Part shown: positions 1 to 8,737 of the stretch, piece by piece
Numbering within the stretch: position 1 is the first letter of the stretch
Layout of the letters: each line of letters starts with the position of its first letter
Assembly (NCBI GenBank): GCA_013151415.1
Contig: JAADII010000144.1
Span: 1 to 64,000 of the forward strand
Length of the DNA: 64,000 nt
Reading direction: 5' to 3'
DNA from: Chloroflexota bacterium
GTDB lineage: Bacteria > Chloroflexota > Anaerolineae > J102
The notes under the pieces: generated by a model
The model's database searches: none
What the model saw: the letters and a program-made list of their open reading frames with translations, nothing else
Told to the model about the DNA's origin: nothing
Position numbers and translations under genes: made by a program

Positions 1-1
1 C

Positions 2-1543
2 GCGTTGCGCGCCTGGCAAGCCAGCCAGGGTTTCGGCCCTACGCTGGATGCGGGCGCGCCCTTGCTCTTTAGCCTGGAAACCCTCACATTCTTCCTGGCC
101 GGCGCGAGCGAAGCCGCGGCGCGTTTCTGGCCATATCTGGCTTCGGTGGCCGCGTTGCCGGCCTGGATCGCCTGGCGGCGTTATTTCAAGCGCGACGCGT
201 TGCTCCTGGCCGCGGCGCTGCTCACGTTTTCGCCCCTGTTCAATGCATTCGCCCGTCGCGGCGACTCGACCGCTTTTGCGCTGCTGGCCCTCATCCTGGC
301 CCTGGCCGGGTGGTGGCGGGTGCGCGAGGGCGAGAAAAGCGGTTGGGTCTGGATGGCCGTCGGCCTGGGCGTCATGTTCATCGCCGGAGCGACCGGCCCT
401 TCAGCCCTCATCGCCCTGCTTCTGGTCATGGCGCTCACCCGGAGCGACGGAGAGCGACCATCCATCGCTCTCAACCATTTCCTCATCTTCCTCACCGTGG
501 TTTTGGTGGGTGGGACGGCCTTCTTCACCCGGTTGGACGCGTTGGGCCTGGCCGCCTTGAACTGGAGCGACTGGCTGGCCGCGTTCACCATCTCGCCTGC
601 GGCCTGGTCGTGGGGCGCGATTCGACTTTTCACCGACGAAGCCCTGATCATGCCGGTGGGGCTGGTCGCCGCAATCTGGCTGTGGCGACGCCCTGGCCTT
701 GAACGCGGTTTGGCCCTGGCCGGACTCATCCTTGCGTTGGTCGCGGTTTTGCAGGGCCCATACGCCGCGGGAACGCGCGCGGTGGCTGCATTGCTTCTGG
801 CGTTGCCAGCAGCCATGTTGATCTTGCATCTCGCTCGCTCGGTCGACTTGTCTCTACCCGAGGCTCTGCTCTATGGCTTCACGCTTCAGGCCATTGTCAT
901 TATTGCGGGATTGGCCTTGGTGGGTTATGCGCGTCATGGCGATCAGGCCAATCTCATTTTGTTGGCCGCGACCCTATCCATGATGTTGTTGCTCAGCATC
1001 ACCTTCGGATTCTTTATGGGCGCGCGGCTCATGTTTCTGATGTCGGCTTGGGTGGTTACGATCACCCTGGCTCTCTACAGTCTGTCCATGGCCTGGGCTA
1101 TGGGCTATGATTACATGCCGCCTCGTTTTCCAGCGCTTTACGAAACCGATACGCGCATCGGCGTTTTCGATTTGGAGCAAGCCGCAGGCGATGTGAGCGA
1201 GCGGGTGAAAGGCGACCGATGGTCTTTGCCCATCACCCTGGTCGAGGGCAGTTCATCAGACGATGTATTGCATTGGCAACTGCGCCGAGCGCCCGAGGTG
1301 AGGCGGGTGATAAGCGTTGGGCCGGAATCGGCCGCTCCGCTTGTGGTCGCGCCGGCCGCATACGATCCCCCGCTCGAAGAGCAATACGCCGGCTCGACCT
1401 TTTATCTTTTCGACGCCTGGGACCCGGTCCAAGGCGACCTTCGCCAAAAGATCGCCTGGTTGCTATTCCGCACCGCGCCCTGGGACATCCCCACCGAAAA
1501 CGAGGTCCTTTGGGTCGATGTGACGACATTGGTTCCCGAATAG
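2..1543 (+). CDS. Polytopic membrane protein, GT39-like glycosyltransferase (5' truncated by window edge)
   Basis: The frame is open to the first bases of the window, so the true start and the N-terminal loop that would carry a GT39 acidic motif lie outside. The visible 513 residues contain roughly ten hydrophobic segments up to about residue 370, followed by a soluble tail of about 140 residues. The layout resembles the dolichyl-phosphate-mannose mannosyltransferase-like membrane proteins often found beside TIGR03663 genes in Chloroflexota, and the next gene belongs to that family. A role in transferring sugars from lipid carriers at the outer face of the membrane is inferred from context. 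No catalytic residue can be checked, so it could also be a non-enzymatic membrane protein. Confidence 0.6.
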   Translation, partial: ALRAWQASQGFGPTLDAGAPLLFSLETLTFFLAGASEAAARFWPYLASVAALPAWIAWRRYFKRDALLLAAALLTFSPLFNAFARRGDSTAFALLALILALAGWWRVREGEKSGWVWMAVGLGVMFIAGATGPSALIALLLVMALTRSDGERPSIALNHFLIFLTVVLVGGTAFFTRLDALGLAALNWSDWLAAFTISPAAWSWGAIRLFTDEALIMPVGLVAAIWLWRRPGLERGLALAGLILALVAVLQGPYAAGTRAVAALLLALPAAMLILHLARSVDLSLPEALLYGFTLQAIVIIAGLALVGYARHGDQANLILLAATLSMMLLLSITFGFFMGARLMFLMSAWVVTITLALYSLSMAWAMGYDYMPPRFPALYETDTRIGVFDLEQAAGDVSERVKGDRWSLPITLVEGSSSDDVLHWQLRRAPEVRRVISVGPESAAPLVVAPAAYDPPLEEQYAGSTFYLFDAWDPVQGDLRQKIAWLLFRTAPWDIPTENEVLWVDVTTLVPE

Positions 1544-1611
1544 GGCGTATCGCGCATCTTCATTCGTTTCCAAATCCCGCGTCGTCTCCCCGTCAGGCGT
1601 TGACGTTTTTC

Positions 1612-1681
1612 GACACGAATTGACATGAATTTTACGAAGAAAAAGGCAAAGAAATTCGTGTTCATTCGCTCAATTCGTGTC
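1612..1681. repeat. Imperfect inverted repeat built of tandem CACGAATT-like units
   Basis: The outer arms GACACGAATTGA (1612-1623) and TCAATTCGTGTC (1670-1681) are perfectly complementary over 12 bases. Inside each arm the same unit recurs about every 10 bases (ACGAATTGAC, ATGAATTTTA, ACGAA on the left). The rest of this 262-base spacer holds no gene. The short hairpin CGTCA-GGCGT-TGACG at 1591-1605 may belong to transcription termination of the upstream gene, but the T run after it is short. Confidence 0.6.
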
Positions 1682-1805
1682 TGCTTTTTGTCCGCGCAAA
1701 AGGATCAACGCTCAAGAACTTCCCTATTTTCCCCTGCGCGCTCCGCCTCTCAGCATTTGAACCTTTCTCAAAGAATCCAATCCTTGCTCTTTGCTCAATC
1801 CCATT

Positions 1806-4800
1806 ATGACAACCACGCCAACTCCATCCGAACGTTCTTTCCTCGATAGTCCTGCGTTGTTGACCCTACGCTTGAATTGGGAAAAGATCGCCTGGATCGC
1901 TCTGCTGTTGGTGGCTTTTTTGCTGCGCGTTTATGATGTGGGCGCGCGCACCATGAGCCATGATGAAAGTCTGCACACGACCTACAGCTACAATCTTTAC
2001 AACGGCACGGGCTTCCAGCATGATCCTCTTATGCATGGCCCGCTTCTCTTCCATTTCACCGCGGCGAGCTATTTCATTTTTGGGCCTAGCGATTTTTCGG
2101 CTCGTTTTCCGGTTGTATTGCTTGGTGTGGGCGTGGTGGCGCTCATGTGGTTTGTGCGCCCCTGGCTCGGTAAGATAGGCGCTTTTTTGGCGGCGGCGTT
2201 GATGACTTTTTCGCCTACGCTTATCTTTCATAGTCGTTACATTCGTCATGACCTATACGCTATTTTCTTTGCCGTCGCGGTCATCATTCTGCTGTTTCGT
2301 TATTTGCAAGAGGGTCGAGAGAAGCTGTTGCTATGGATGGCTGTGGCCTTGGGTTTTCTTTACACCACAAAAGAGGTCTCCTATATTTATGTGATCATCA
2401 TTTCCGGCTTTTTTGTGGTGTGGGTGGCCATGCGGCTCTTGCGTGAACGCTGGGAAAACAACGGACTGCGGTGGCCTTTCTTTGGTTTGCTCGCCTTGGG
2501 CGCGATCCTGGCCGTTTATCCCATGAACGAGGCGCTGAAAGCCCCGGCCGGGCAGCTGGTGGTGAGTCAGCGCCTGGGCGGCATGGTCATGTGGCCCATG
2601 TTGCTTTTGGGGTTCGCCCTCGTTTTTGCAGCGCTTTTCTTGCTCTGGCGCGGATATGGGGGCGAAAGACTGCGCGCCATACGCGAAATGGATGTGCTCG
2701 TATGGCTGATTACGCTGTCCGCCCCCTTATTCGCCGCTTTTCCCATCAAGATTTTCGGCGGCACGCCCGACAACGTGAATATTACCGGCAATATTTTGCA
2801 ACAGCCAACCGTGCTGTTGGCCGCGGCCGTCTTTTTCAGCATGTTGATCATCTTTACATGGTTGGGCTTTTTCTGGTCACGCGAACGTTACCTGGTGGCG
2901 CTCGGGCTTTACTACGCGGTGATGCTTCTCTTTTTCACCACCTTCTTCACCAACGGCAACGGGGTGGCCACCGGCCTTATTGGCAGTATGGGCTATTGGT
3001 TGGCCCAACAGGAGGTCGCACGCGGGGGACAGCCCTGGTTCTACTACTTCATGCTCGTTCCCCTCTATGAATTCTTGCCCTTACTGCTTAGTCTCTTGGG
3101 CGCCATTGTCGTATTGTGGCGCGCGTTGCGCGGTCGGCCGGTCGATCCCACAGGCGATGACGAGGCCGCGGCCCCAGCCTTTCGCGCGGAATGGCTTCTG
3201 TTCCTGATATGGTGGACAGCCCTCACCTGGGCCGCGTACACCTGGGCCGGAGAGAAAATGCCCTGGCTGGCCACCCATTTCGCGGTTCCCATGAGCATTT
3301 TGGGCGGCTGGTATCTGGCCGAGCGACTCAAACTTATCGACTGGGCCAGGGCGCGCGCATTGGGCGGCTGGTGGTTCGTGTTGGGTTTGCCTCTTTGGCT
3401 CCTCACCCTCATCGCGTTTTTGCGCCTGCGACCGTTCGGCGGCAGCGATCTCAATTCCCTCAGCCAGACTATGGCCTGGATCGCCAGTCTGGCTCTCCTG
3501 GTGGGCTTGGGTTACGCATTGGTGCGCAAGGGCCTGCAGTTGGGTGGTGATCTCAGTCGCCGGTTGGCCTTCCTGAGCCTTATGCTCATTCTCACAATCA
3601 TGTCGCTGCGCACAGCTTTGCTCTACAACTACGTCAACTACGATTACGCCATCGAACCCATGGTCTACGCGCATGGCACGCCCGACATCAAGATCGTGGT
3701 CGATGAACTGCACGAAATCTCGCGACGCACTGTGGGCGAGGGGCAGCTGGCGTTCGCCTATGATAATGAGACCACCTGGCCGTTCGAGTGGTATTTCCGC
3801 GACTTTCCCAACAAGAAATTTTTTGGCGGTTCGCCTTCGCGCGAATATTTGAAAGATGCGCCCGTGGTGTTGGTTGGCACCGAGAACGAGGACAAAGTGC
3901 GGCCCTTCCTGGGCAAGGATTACTATCGCATCGTCTACCGTCAGATATGGTGGCCCAAAGAGACCTACAAACAACTGATCGACGGCGCAGTTCAGCCTGA
4001 CGGCTCGGTGCTCAAGGGCTTGCCCTTGCTGGTCAAATGGCTGACCACGCCCGAAGACCGCCAGGCGCTCATTGATGTCATTTTGTATCGTCGCTATAAA
4101 CAACCGTTGGCCGACTGGGATCCCTCGGATCGTTTTATTATGTTTATCCGCAAGGATATTGCCGCACAAGTGTGGAACCTGGGCGCCGCGCCCGCGCCCA
4201 TCGCCGAGACGCTCGTGGATCCCTTCGCTGGCAAGGAAATGCTTCAGCCCGCCACTCAGATCATCGGCGGCGTTGCAGGACCCGGAGCAGGACAGTTGCA
4301 GCAGCCGCGCAACATGGCGGTCGGGCCGGATGGCCGCATCTATGTGGCCGATAGCGGCAACCATCGCATCCAGGTCTTCAACCCCGATGGCAGCTACGCG
4401 CTGGATTGGGGCGGTTTTGGCGCGGAGCCAGGTCAGTTCAACGAACCCTGGGGCATTGCCGTGAGCGAAGACGGCCGCGTCTATGTGGCCGACACCTGGA
4501 ACCACCGCATTCAGGTCTTCGATTCCGAGGGCAATTTCATCACTCAATGGGGCGCGTTCGTGTCCACCGACGGCCAGCTTGGCGAGATGGGCGTGTTCTG
4601 GGGCCCGCGCGCGGTGGCCTTCGACAACGAGGGCAACCTGTTGGTGACCGATACAGGCAACAAGCGCGTGCAGGTCTTCGATCCCGACGGCGTCCCCATC
4701 ACCCAATTTGGCGGCGCTGGCGTGGATACAGGCTTCTTCGATGAACCGGTGGGTCTCGCGGTCGGGCCGGATGGTAGCATCTATGTGGCCGACACCTGGA

Positions 4801-5117
4801 ACCAACGCGTTCAGAAGTTCAACGCCCAATACCAGTTCGTGAAAGAATGGCCCGTCCCCGGCTGGGAGAGCGAGGGCATCTTCGACAAGCCCTACATCGC
4901 GGTGGATGAGAACAACGTGGTCTACGCGTCCGATCCCACCAGTTGGCGCATCCTGGTGTGGGATAGCGAGGGCGTCGCCAAGGCCGCGCTGGGCCAATAC
5001 GGCGCGGGTCTCACCGATTTCGCGCTTCCCAACGGCGTCAGCATCGCGCCCGACGGCTCGCTTTGGGTCGCAGATGCAGACAACAACCGCATCATGCGCT
5101 TCGAGCCGATTCGATAG
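1806..5117 (+). CDS. TIGR03663-type membrane glycosyltransferase fused to a C-terminal NHL beta-propeller
   Basis: The product has 1103 residues. The first half is a polytopic GT39/PMT-like domain with about twelve hydrophobic helices. Its first outside loop carries the family's acidic pair in the motif SHDESLH, followed by HDPLMHGPL. A soluble segment of about 200 residues comes next. The last 280 residues contain six NHL-type blades, each with a core such as GRIYVADSGNHRIQVF. The membrane half probably moves a sugar from a polyprenyl-phosphate donor. The NHL propeller may bind glycan or protein outside the cell, which is inference. An ATG at 1806 is preferred to the in-frame TTG 15 bases upstream, although neither has a clear ribosome binding site. 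Confidence 0.85.
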   Translation: MTTTPTPSERSFLDSPALLTLRLNWEKIAWIALLLVAFLLRVYDVGARTMSHDESLHTTYSYNLYNGTGFQHDPLMHGPLLFHFTAASYFIFGPSDFSARFPVVLLGVGVVALMWFVRPWLGKIGAFLAAALMTFSPTLIFHSRYIRHDLYAIFFAVAVIILLFRYLQEGREKLLLWMAVALGFLYTTKEVSYIYVIIISGFFVVWVAMRLLRERWENNGLRWPFFGLLALGAILAVYPMNEALKAPAGQLVVSQRLGGMVMWPMLLLGFALVFAALFLLWRGYGGERLRAIREMDVLVWLITLSAPLFAAFPIKIFGGTPDNVNITGNILQQPTVLLAAAVFFSMLIIFTWLGFFWSRERYLVALGLYYAVMLLFFTTFFTNGNGVATGLIGSMGYWLAQQEVARGGQPWFYYFMLVPLYEFLPLLLSLLGAIVVLWRALRGRPVDPTGDDEAAAPAFRAEWLLFLIWWTALTWAAYTWAGEKMPWLATHFAVPMSILGGWYLAERLKLIDWARARALGGWWFVLGLPLWLLTLIAFLRLRPFGGSDLNSLSQTMAWIASLALLVGLGYALVRKGLQLGGDLSRRLAFLSLMLILTIMSLRTALLYNYVNYDYAIEPMVYAHGTPDIKIVVDELHEISRRTVGEGQLAFAYDNETTWPFEWYFRDFPNKKFFGGSPSREYLKDAPVVLVGTENEDKVRPFLGKDYYRIVYRQIWWPKETYKQLIDGAVQPDGSVLKGLPLLVKWLTTPEDRQALIDVILYRRYKQPLADWDPSDRFIMFIRKDIAAQVWNLGAAPAPIAETLVDPFAGKEMLQPATQIIGGVAGPGAGQLQQPRNMAVGPDGRIYVADSGNHRIQVFNPDGSYALDWGGFGAEPGQFNEPWGIAVSEDGRVYVADTWNHRIQVFDSEGNFITQWGAFVSTDGQLGEMGVFWGPRAVAFDNEGNLLVTDTGNKRVQVFDPDGVPITQFGGAGVDTGFFDEPVGLAVGPDGSIYVADTWNQRVQKFNAQYQFVKEWPVPGWESEGIFDKPYIAVDENNVVYASDPTSWRILVWDSEGVAKAALGQYGAGLTDFALPNGVSIAPDGSLWVADADNNRIMRFEPIR

Positions 5118-5177
5118 CGTTGGTTCTACGACATGAATATCGGATGATAGGACGATATAGGGTCTCCTCGCGCCCCA

Positions 5178-5207
5178 TTGTTTTCCCCGACTCGGCTGTG
5201 TTACAAT
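5178..5207 (+). promoter_or_regulatory. Candidate sigma-70-type promoter of the Rpn-like gene
   Basis: TTGTTT (5178-5183) and TACAAT (5202-5207) are separated by 18 bases. Transcription would start near 5214, giving a short leader that contains the ribosome binding site AGAGGA before the GTG start. The spacer upstream (5140-5160) holds a single arm of the GGACGAT-type heptad repeat. Confidence 0.45.
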
Positions 5208-5233
5208 CGGACGCGTCATAAGAGGAATTCATC

Positions 5234-6109
5234 GTGGACTACGACATCGCCATCAAAGAGATGCTGCGTCTATGCAGCCGTGAAATTTTGCGACGATGGC
5301 TGAACATTCCCGTCAGCGAAAGTGCGCTCATAGAAGACTTGCCGCAGGAAACCACTTCTCTCCGTCGCAGCGATTTTCCTCTGCATGTGATCACCGAGGA
5401 CGGTCGTGAGATGCTCGTCCTCATCGAGATTCAGACGCGGTGGGATCCCGACCTCCCGCCGCGAATGCTCGAATATCGCTATCGACACAAGCTCAGGTTT
5501 GGCAACCGGAACGCGCCCATCTTTTCAGCGGCTATCGTGCTGACGCCGTCGCCGGGAGTCACCGACTACTACCAAGATGAACAGGTGCGCTTCCATTATC
5601 ATCTCATTCCGGTCTACGAGATGAACGCGGCCGAAGTGGTGCAGGATGGCATTACCTGTATGGCGCCATTCGTTCCCGTTATGCGCGATGGCGAGAAATG
5701 GTTCCGTCAAGCGGACGAACTGATCGAGAAAAGCGATTTGTCCAACATGACCAAGGCCGATATGTACACGGCCATGGGCATCATTTCAGGATTGACATCG
5801 AGGCGCCTGTTACAACAGTTACTCCAGCGGAGGCATGAAATCATGATCGAGTCTGCGTTTTTCGAAGTGCTTCGAGAGGAGATCGAAAAGGAAGTCAAAG
5901 AAGAGGCGTGGCAACAAGGTTTGCAGCAGGGTTTGCGCTCAGGCTATCTTGATGCCATTGCATTGGGATTAGATCTGCGATTTGGCGCAGAGGGGTTGAA
6001 ACTTTTACCGGAAATCGAGGCGATTGCGGACGTAAGCACACTGCGCGCCATCCGAGAAGCGCTGCACAGTGTGGAATCACCCGAAGAACTGCGCACCATT
6101 TATCAATAG
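5234..6109 (+). CDS. Rpn-family / PD-(D/E)XK nuclease-like protein
   Basis: The 291-residue protein begins with a fold typical of Rpn/YhgA-like proteins. D47 lies in RRSDFPLHV and E65-x-Q67 in LIEIQTRW, matching the D...E-x-K/Q core of the PD-(D/E)XK superfamily. The C-terminal part has the glutamine-rich segment QQGLQQGLRSG and a helical tail, as in many Rpn relatives. Members of the family promote RecA-independent recombination or act as DNA nucleases. The GTG start at 5234 is supported by AGAGGA eight bases upstream and by a plausible promoter. The gene stands alone between unrelated genes, in keeping with its usual mobile, patchy distribution. No transposon ends were seen next to it. Confidence 0.75.
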   Translation: MDYDIAIKEMLRLCSREILRRWLNIPVSESALIEDLPQETTSLRRSDFPLHVITEDGREMLVLIEIQTRWDPDLPPRMLEYRYRHKLRFGNRNAPIFSAAIVLTPSPGVTDYYQDEQVRFHYHLIPVYEMNAAEVVQDGITCMAPFVPVMRDGEKWFRQADELIEKSDLSNMTKADMYTAMGIISGLTSRRLLQQLLQRRHEIMIESAFFEVLREEIEKEVKEEAWQQGLQQGLRSGYLDAIALGLDLRFGAEGLKLLPEIEAIADVSTLRAIREALHSVESPEELRTIYQ

Positions 6110-6157
6110 AAGCATACGCCCTTCTTTCCTGAAACTCATTCCGGTCATCACCTCACC

Positions 6158-6913
6158 ATGTTCCCCACCATTCAAATCGGCCCCATCGCTTTGCCAACCG
6201 GCCCCTTACTGCTCATCCTGGGATTCTGGGTGGGTTTGTGGGTGGCTGCGAAAGTGGGCGAACGCCGCGGCATCGATCCCGATCATCTTTACAACGCCGG
6301 CTTTTATGCGGCCGTCGCTGCCATCATCGCCGGTCGCTTGGGTCATGTCATTCGCTACTTCCCGGCCTATCGCGGGGATCCCCTCAGCGTGCTCAACCCC
6401 AACCTGAGCGCGTTTTTGCCACTGGCCGCGGTGTTGGCCGCGCTGGCGGTTCTGGCCTGGTATCAGCGCCGTTATCAAATTCCCATTCCCGCGTTGCTGG
6501 ACGCGCTGGCCCTGGGCGCGCTCGCGCTTCTGGCCTCTCTGGCTCTGGCCGATTTTCTCAACGCCCGCAACTTCGGCAGTCCCACGCTCATGCCCTGGGC
6601 CGTGACGCAGTGGAGCGTGGCCCGGCATCCGGTGCAACTTTATGAGCTTTTGGGCATTCTCATCGTGTTGGGCCTTCTCTGGGCGCGGCTCGAAGCATTT
6701 CGACCGGGACGGACCGCGCTGGTCGCATTGGGCGGCTATGCCGCGGTGCGACTCATCGTGGACGCGTTCCGCGACCAACCTCAGACCATTGGCGATGGCT
6801 TTCGCCTGAGCCAGGTCATCGCCCTCATCGTCTTGCTCATCGTATTGCTGGCTTTCTATCAAATGCAAGTGCAAGCTGAGCGTTCGGAGGAGAATGCTTC
6901 CGCGTCATCATAA
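6158..6913 (+). CDS. Lgt-like (prolipoprotein diacylglyceryl transferase family) membrane protein, probably non-catalytic
   Basis: The 251-residue protein has six to seven hydrophobic helices and clear Lgt landmarks: GRLGHV (59-64), SPTLMPWAV (141-149), HPVQLYE (157-163) and GDGFRLSQV (212-220). Several residues essential in E. coli Lgt are absent. The GGL..HGG loop with the catalytic histidine is replaced by NPNLSAFLPLA (81-91). The GRxGNFIN signature reads LALADFLN (128-135), losing both the arginine and the first asparagine. It is best called a degenerate Lgt paralogue. It may bind phosphatidylglycerol or have another transfer function, and a true lgt should exist elsewhere in the genome. 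The ATG start has no clear Shine-Dalgarno sequence. Confidence 0.7.
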   Translation: MFPTIQIGPIALPTGPLLLILGFWVGLWVAAKVGERRGIDPDHLYNAGFYAAVAAIIAGRLGHVIRYFPAYRGDPLSVLNPNLSAFLPLAAVLAALAVLAWYQRRYQIPIPALLDALALGALALLASLALADFLNARNFGSPTLMPWAVTQWSVARHPVQLYELLGILIVLGLLWARLEAFRPGRTALVALGGYAAVRLIVDAFRDQPQTIGDGFRLSQVIALIVLLIVLLAFYQMQVQAERSEENASASS

Positions 6914-6915
6914 TT

Positions 6916-7112
6916 GATTGCTTTGTAAATAGCGTCCAAAGTTCGAGGTTGGTCGGACAGGTCATGTCGTGATGAGCGGCCAGACCAACATAGACCAAAA
7001 GGTCCACCGTCTATCTTGGTCTACTTTGGTCTACGTTGGTCAGCGCAAGCGATTTTCATGCGTATCGGAGCGGGCAAGCCCGCGGTCGGACTGCTTTGCA
7101 AAATCCAATCGC
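6916..7112 (-). repeat. Dispersed repeat element, copy 1 (with its own hairpins)
   Basis: This spacer holds three parts. First, 6916-6944 read on the minus strand contains GGACGCTATTTACAAAGCA, shared with 59049-59066. Second, an inverted repeat has arms at 6983-6999 and 7025-7041 built from GACCAAC and GACCAAA units. Third, a block at 7019-7112 on the minus strand matches the plus strand at 11993-12074. The segment 7019-7059 is identical to 12034-12074 (reverse orientation) at 40 of 41 positions by my reading. A small GCGGGC-TT-GCCCGC hairpin sits at 7070-7084. No coding sequence is convincing here. Confidence 0.7.
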
Positions 7113-7142
7113 ATAGTCTCAATATCGACTCGCGTGCCCGCG

Positions 7143-7880
7143 CTACACCCGGCGCAGCTTGTCCGCGACCAGCGAGCCGAGAAAGCGGCGCTCGCCCGCA
7201 GTGACAAAGTGAATGGTCAACTGCACATCACCATCGCTCGGGTCCACGGCTACGATCTGGCCGCGGCCAAAGCGCTCATGCTCGATCCATTGCCCCTCTT
7301 TGAACGTACGGAGGGGCTTTTTGCGCCCGCCGTTGGGTTCGGGGCGGGGTTTCTGTATCTCGGCCAGGATGCGCGCCTCGCGATCGCGCCACAGCTCCGC
7401 ATACGCGGCCAGGTCTTCGGGCCGCTTCACCTTGCGGCGAATGTCGTTGAGTCGCGTCCGCGCCTGCGAAAGCCGCTCCATCAGCTCGCCCCTGTTGCGC
7501 ATCGAACGACTACGAGCCACGCGACGCGATGCATCGTTTAGGGCGTAACCCAAAGCCTTGAACTGCTCCGATGGATACGCGTCGAGAGGTGAGATCAGCA
7601 CCAGATTCACGTTGTTCAGCCGGCAAAGCTCTTTGCGCACCTCGTCGCGAGCCGCGTCCTCCAGCTCTTGCCAGTCGTCCTTGCGTCGCATCCCGCGCGC
7701 CTGCAAGCCGGCGAAGCGCACGGCCAGCCCGATCTCGGGGTAGAGAAAATCCAGCTTCAGACGCCGTTTCGTGGCCGGATTGATCAGCCATGTGGGCGAG
7801 GCGTCGCGCTGGGCCTCGAAGCCCTCGAACACGCGCTCCAGAATCTCGCGCCATCCCATCACATAGAGCGCCGCGCTCAT
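7143..7880 (-). CDS. Vsr/restriction-endonuclease-like domain plus C-terminal UvrD/PcrA tudor-like domain, unknown function
   Basis: The 245-residue product has two recognisable ends. Residues 30-105 resemble the very-short-patch-repair endonuclease fold (LKLDFLYPEIGLAVRF, then a helix and VNLVLIS). The usual acidic and histidine residues after the strand are replaced (R55, A57, L59), so nuclease activity is doubtful. Residues 140-190 are basic and helical. Residues 193-245 (GQWIEHERFGRGQIVAVD) match the SH3/tudor-like domain at the C terminus of UvrD/PcrA helicases, which contacts RNA polymerase or DNA. The gene overlaps the end of the moeA-related fragment by four bases, so the two are translationally coupled. 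A role in DNA or nucleoprotein binding is inferred only. Confidence 0.55.
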   Translation of the reverse strand: MSAALYVMGWREILERVFEGFEAQRDASPTWLINPATKRRLKLDFLYPEIGLAVRFAGLQARGMRRKDDWQELEDAARDEVRKELCRLNNVNLVLISPLDAYPSEQFKALGYALNDASRRVARSRSMRNRGELMERLSQARTRLNDIRRKVKRPEDLAAYAELWRDREARILAEIQKPRPEPNGGRKKPLRTFKEGQWIEHERFGRGQIVAVDPSDGDVQLTIHFVTAGERRFLGSLVADKLRRV

Positions 7881-8737
7881 GCCACCACCTCCCCCATCTC
7901 CGACACGTCATACCCGCCCAACGCGGATACGGCCTGACGGAAATGCTCGCTGCGGATGATCTCCAACATGGGCGCGAGCAAGTCGCTTTCATAATAGGCT
8001 TTGGGAATGATCAATTGATACTTCTCCTCGAACAGGGGAACGAAATCCAGGTCCAGGGCCCGCGCCGCGGCCAGAATGCCCAATCCGCAATCGGCCGCGC
8101 CGCTGGCCACCGCGGCCGCCACGGCCAGATGTGTGAACTCGGCCCGCTCGTAGCCCTGAATCTGGTCGGGATCGATGCCTTTTTGCTTGAGCTGATAATC
8201 GAGTAGCACGCGCGTGCCCGCGCCGCGCTGGCGATTGATGAACACGACATCGGGCCGCGTCAGGTCTTCCAAACTGCGGATGTTCTTGGGATTGCCTTTG
8301 GGCGTGATCAATCCCTGCGTGCGGCCCACGAATCCCAACACGACCACCGGCATGTTGGGTAGATAGCGTTGGATGTAACCGAGATTATACTCGCCCGTTT
8401 CCTCGTCCAACAGGTGCGAACCCGCGAAATGGGCCTCCCCGCGGCGCAAAGCCAGCAGACCGCTAAGCGAACCGACATTGCCCGAGCTGAGTGAACGGTC
8501 GGGACGCTCACGGCGCAATTGATCGGCCAGAAGGTCGAGGGTGAGATCGTGGCTTCCCAGGTGGACAATGGTCTGATCGATGACATGGGGCGGTCTCAAC
8601 AACTCGACCGTCACCCTGTCACCCGCGTTCAACCCCTCGGAAAAGCGGGGGATGTGGGCGATGCCGTCGGCCCGCACCATCGACATGAGCACGCCCGCGC
8701 CGCGCGGCAAGGGCGTGGCCACGACGCGCTCGCCCAC
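7877..8737 (-). CDS. MoeA C-terminal domain plus PBP-like domain, downstream part of a frameshifted fusion gene
   Basis: The first 60 residues are the MoeA C-terminal beta domain (ATPLPRGAGVLMSMVRADG). The rest is a periplasmic-binding-protein-like domain of the PF12727 type, beginning at SSGNVGSLSGLLALRRGEAH and including VFINRQRGAGTR and SGAADCGLGI. In related Chloroflexota and archaea this domain is fused to a complete MoeA, and here it directly follows one in another frame. The apparent GTG start is probably an artefact of the frameshift at about 8735-8750. If the frames were joined, the protein would be about 635 residues. The PBP-like domain is thought to bind molybdate or a related oxyanion for molybdenum insertion, which is inference. 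Confidence 0.7.
   Translation of the reverse strand: MGERVVATPLPRGAGVLMSMVRADGIAHIPRFSEGLNAGDRVTVELLRPPHVIDQTIVHLGSHDLTLDLLADQLRRERPDRSLSSGNVGSLSGLLALRRGEAHFAGSHLLDEETGEYNLGYIQRYLPNMPVVVLGFVGRTQGLITPKGNPKNIRSLEDLTRPDVVFINRQRGAGTRVLLDYQLKQKGIDPDQIQGYERAEFTHLAVAAAVASGAADCGLGILAAARALDLDFVPLFEEKYQLIIPKAYYESDLLAPMLEIIRSEHFRQAVSALGGYDVSEMGEVVA

Noticed and set aside
3081-5219. Long open frame (712 codons) on the minus strand, antisense to the NHL-fusion gene
   Set aside because: It exactly mirrors the regular codon pattern of the plus-strand gene, has no family-like motifs, and the plus-strand product has clear NHL repeats.
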